DNA from: JAVEVH01 sp964430365
GTDB lineage: Bacteria > Patescibacteriota > Dojkabacteria > SC72
Length of the DNA stretch: 6,007 bases
Direction: 5' to 3'
Assembly (NCBI GenBank): GCA_964430365.1
Contig: CAYSEU010000045.1
Span: 1-6,007, forward strand
The position numbers and the translations under genes were made by a program. Below the pieces are notes generated by a model, which made no database searches, was not told the DNA's origin, and saw nothing but the letters and a program-made list of their open reading frames with translations. This document shows, one piece after another, positions 4,332-6,007 of this stretch. Position 1 is the stretch's first letter. Each line of letters opens with the position of its first letter.

Positions 4332-6007
4332 ATGAGTAAAATAATAGGAATAGACTTAGGAACAACCAACAGTGCTATGGCATATATGTCTGGTGGTAAA
4401 CCTAATATCATTGCAAACTCTCAAGGTGGGAGATTAACACCATCCGTAGTTGCAGTAGATGATAAAGGGGAAACTTTGGTAGGGGCTCCTGCTAAAAATC
4501 AAGCAGTAACAAATCCAGAAGGAACAATATACTCTGTTAAGAGATTAATAGGTAGATCTTGGGATGATCCTGAGGTTCAAAGAGATAGAGATCTACTCCC
4601 ATTTGAAATGAGAAAATCTAAAAGTGATGGAGTAGAGGTTAAGATGGGTGATAATTGGTATACTCCTCAAGAGATATCAGCAAAGATATTAGCAAAGATG
4701 AAAAAAGATGCAGAAGAATTTCTTGGTGAGAAAGTCACTGAAGCTGTAATTACTGTACCTGCCTATTTTGATGATTCTCAAAGACAGGCTACTAAGGATG
4801 CGGGTAAGATTGCTGGTTTAGAGGTAAAGAGAATTGTAAATGAACCAACAGCAGCAGCACTAGCGTATGGATTAGATAATCATAAGGATGAAAAAATTGC
4901 TATCTTTGACTTAGGTGGTGGTACCTTTGATATTTCTATTTTAGAGATTGGTGATGGAGTATTTGAAGTTCTCTCTACAAATGGAGATACACACTTAGGT
5001 GGTGATGATTTTGACCAAAAGATTATCGACAAACTAGCTAAAGATTTCAAAGAGAGTGATGGAGTAAATCTTAAGGATGATAGGACTGCTCTTCAGAGAT
5101 TAAAGGAGGCTGCTGAGAAAGCTAAGATAGAGTTATCTACATCTGAAGAGACAGAAATAAACATTCCATACATTACTGCTACATCTAGTGGTCCAAAGCA
5201 TCTTAAAGTAAAGATGAGTAGGGCAGATTTAGAGAAGTTAACCTCTGATTTAATAGACAGTACTGCGAAGCCATGTGAGAAAGCTATTAAAGATGCAAAG
5301 GTAACTAAAGATGAAATAGACCAAGTCTTATTAGTAGGAGGTATGACAAGAATGCCTGCTGTTATTAAAAAAGTAAGAGAGATATTTGGTAAAGAACCAA
5401 ATAAGAGTGTAAATCCTGACGAAGTAGTAGCAATAGGTGCTGCTATTCAAGGAGGAGTTCTTGGTGGTGATGTAAAAGATATTACTTTATTAGATGTAAC
5501 CCCCCTATCTCTAGGGTTAGAAACCTTGGGTGGAGTTATGACAAAATTGATAGAGAGGAATACAACTATACCCGTTGAGAAAAAGCAGGTATTTAGTACT
5601 GCTGCAGATAATCAACCAGGAGTAGAGATACATATCCTTCAGGGTGAAAGAGAAATGGCAGAGGATAATAAAACATTAGGTAGATTTATCTTAGATGGTA
5701 TACCACCTGCACCAAGAGGTGTTCCTCAGATAGAAGTAACATTCACTATCGATGCCAATGGTATTTTGAATGTAAATGCTAAGGACTTAGCTACTAACAA
5801 AGAGCAAAAAATCACTATTACAGCATCTACAGGACTTAAGGATGAAGAGATAGAGAAGATGGTGGAAGATGCTACTAAGCATGCAGAGGAAGACAAGAAG
5901 AAGAAAGAGGTGGTCGAGAGCCGCAATCAGGCAGATAACCTGGTCTTTACGGCGGAAAAGACCCTCAAGGATGCTGGAGACAAAACAAACCAAACACACC
6001 CAACACA
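4332..6007 (+). CDS. dnaK: Chaperone protein DnaK (Hsp70), 3' end outside the window
   Basis: DnaK is the ATP-driven Hsp70 chaperone that works with DnaJ and GrpE. The first 558 residues are present. The ATPase domain (about 1-378) shows phosphate loop 1 IGIDLGTTNS (5-14), VPAYFDDSQRQATKDAG (142-158), NEPTAAALAYG (170-180), phosphate loop 2 DLGGGTFD (193-200) and the adenosine motif VGGMTRMP (335-342). The insert after KRLIGR (70-75), containing EVQRD, is the type found in Gram-negative DnaK. The linker VKDITLLDVTPLSLG spans 381-395. The substrate-binding beta domain runs from about 396 to 500, and the helical lid begins near 503. The gene starts 18 bases after grpE without an SD. The frame stays open to the window end and roughly 60-80 residues are missing. 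From about residue 528 codon use and GC change sharply, and residues 552-558 (TNQTHPT) no longer resemble DnaK, so the last ~95 bases should be treated with caution. Confidence 0.97.
   Translation, partial: MSKIIGIDLGTTNSAMAYMSGGKPNIIANSQGGRLTPSVVAVDDKGETLVGAPAKNQAVTNPEGTIYSVKRLIGRSWDDPEVQRDRDLLPFEMRKSKSDGVEVKMGDNWYTPQEISAKILAKMKKDAEEFLGEKVTEAVITVPAYFDDSQRQATKDAGKIAGLEVKRIVNEPTAAALAYGLDNHKDEKIAIFDLGGGTFDISILEIGDGVFEVLSTNGDTHLGGDDFDQKIIDKLAKDFKESDGVNLKDDRTALQRLKEAAEKAKIELSTSEETEINIPYITATSSGPKHLKVKMSRADLEKLTSDLIDSTAKPCEKAIKDAKVTKDEIDQVLLVGGMTRMPAVIKKVREIFGKEPNKSVNPDEVVAIGAAIQGGVLGGDVKDITLLDVTPLSLGLETLGGVMTKLIERNTTIPVEKKQVFSTAADNQPGVEIHILQGEREMAEDNKTLGRFILDGIPPAPRGVPQIEVTFTIDANGILNVNAKDLATNKEQKITITASTGLKDEEIEKMVEDATKHAEEDKKKKEVVESRNQADNLVFTAEKTLKDAGDKTNQTHPT
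5913..6007 (+). other. Composition break at the 3' end of dnaK, ending in an A/C-only tail
   Basis: From 5913 the reading frame continues as plausible DnaK lid (ESRNQADNLVF, EKTLKDAGDK) but with codons otherwise rare or absent in this gene: AGC, CGC, CTG, ACG. GC over 5911-5980 is about 54% by count (38 of 70), against about 43% over 5821-5880. The last 28 bases (5980-6007) contain only A and C and encode residues unlike any expected lid sequence. The join follows a purine-rich GAA/AAG tract (5887-5910). This is probably a chimeric or erroneous assembly end, although real recombination is not excluded. Confidence 0.7.

Noticed and set aside
4064..4411. Open frame on the - strand across grpE and the dnaK start
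   Set aside because: It is antisense to two conserved genes, with no promoter or start signal.
5726..5999. Two open frames on the - strand opposite the dnaK 3' part
   Set aside because: Both are antisense to the conserved DnaK frame. Their Ser/Phe/Leu-rich products come from the purine-rich coding strand.
1..6007. CRISPR array, tRNA or rRNA genes, insertion sequence, or recoded UGA
   Set aside because: No regularly spaced repeats, cloverleaf-like segments or transposase frames were seen. All genes read through in the standard code and all end in TAA, so recoding can be neither supported nor excluded.

Overview
The window is AT-rich bacterial chromosome carrying seven protein genes, all but one of recognisable function. 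Arginine is mostly AGA, leucine mostly TTA/CTT/CTC, and all six stop codons in the window are TAA. The compact layout, the S7 N-terminus (MRGKRSKK), a shortened HrcA and few Shine-Dalgarno sites suggest a Candidate Phyla Radiation (Patescibacteria) genome, probably metagenome-assembled. That placement is an inference; a low-GC Gram-positive-like relative cannot be excluded from sequence alone.

Layout: rpsG (30S protein S7, + strand) starts at base 2 and ends in a strong bidirectional terminator. Facing it on the - strand are three genes: a family-2 glycosyltransferase (515-1453), the L25/CTC 5S-rRNA-binding ribosomal protein (1494-2147), and an unrecognised acidic, helical protein (2222-2902). 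L25 and the unrecognised protein each have their own sigma70-type promoter. The L25 promoter would give an almost leaderless mRNA.

A 110-bp divergent promoter region (2903-3012) then leads into the + strand heat-shock operon hrcA-grpE-dnaK. It holds a near-perfect promoter (TTGACA, 17 bp, TATACT) followed directly by a CIRCE operator. The operator's right arm is perfect, the inner part of its left arm has decayed, and the hrcA Shine-Dalgarno sits inside it. HrcA would repress the operon through CIRCE, DnaK is the chaperone, and GrpE is its nucleotide-exchange factor. dnaK runs off the window end, so any dnaJ would lie beyond.

No wholly new system is visible. The points most worth a second look are the abrupt GC and codon-use change in the last ~95 bp of dnaK, which ends in 28 bases containing only A and C (probable assembly chimera or end artefact), the half-degenerate CIRCE, the leaderless-type rplY promoter with little SD use, and the uncharacterised gene divergent from hrcA.
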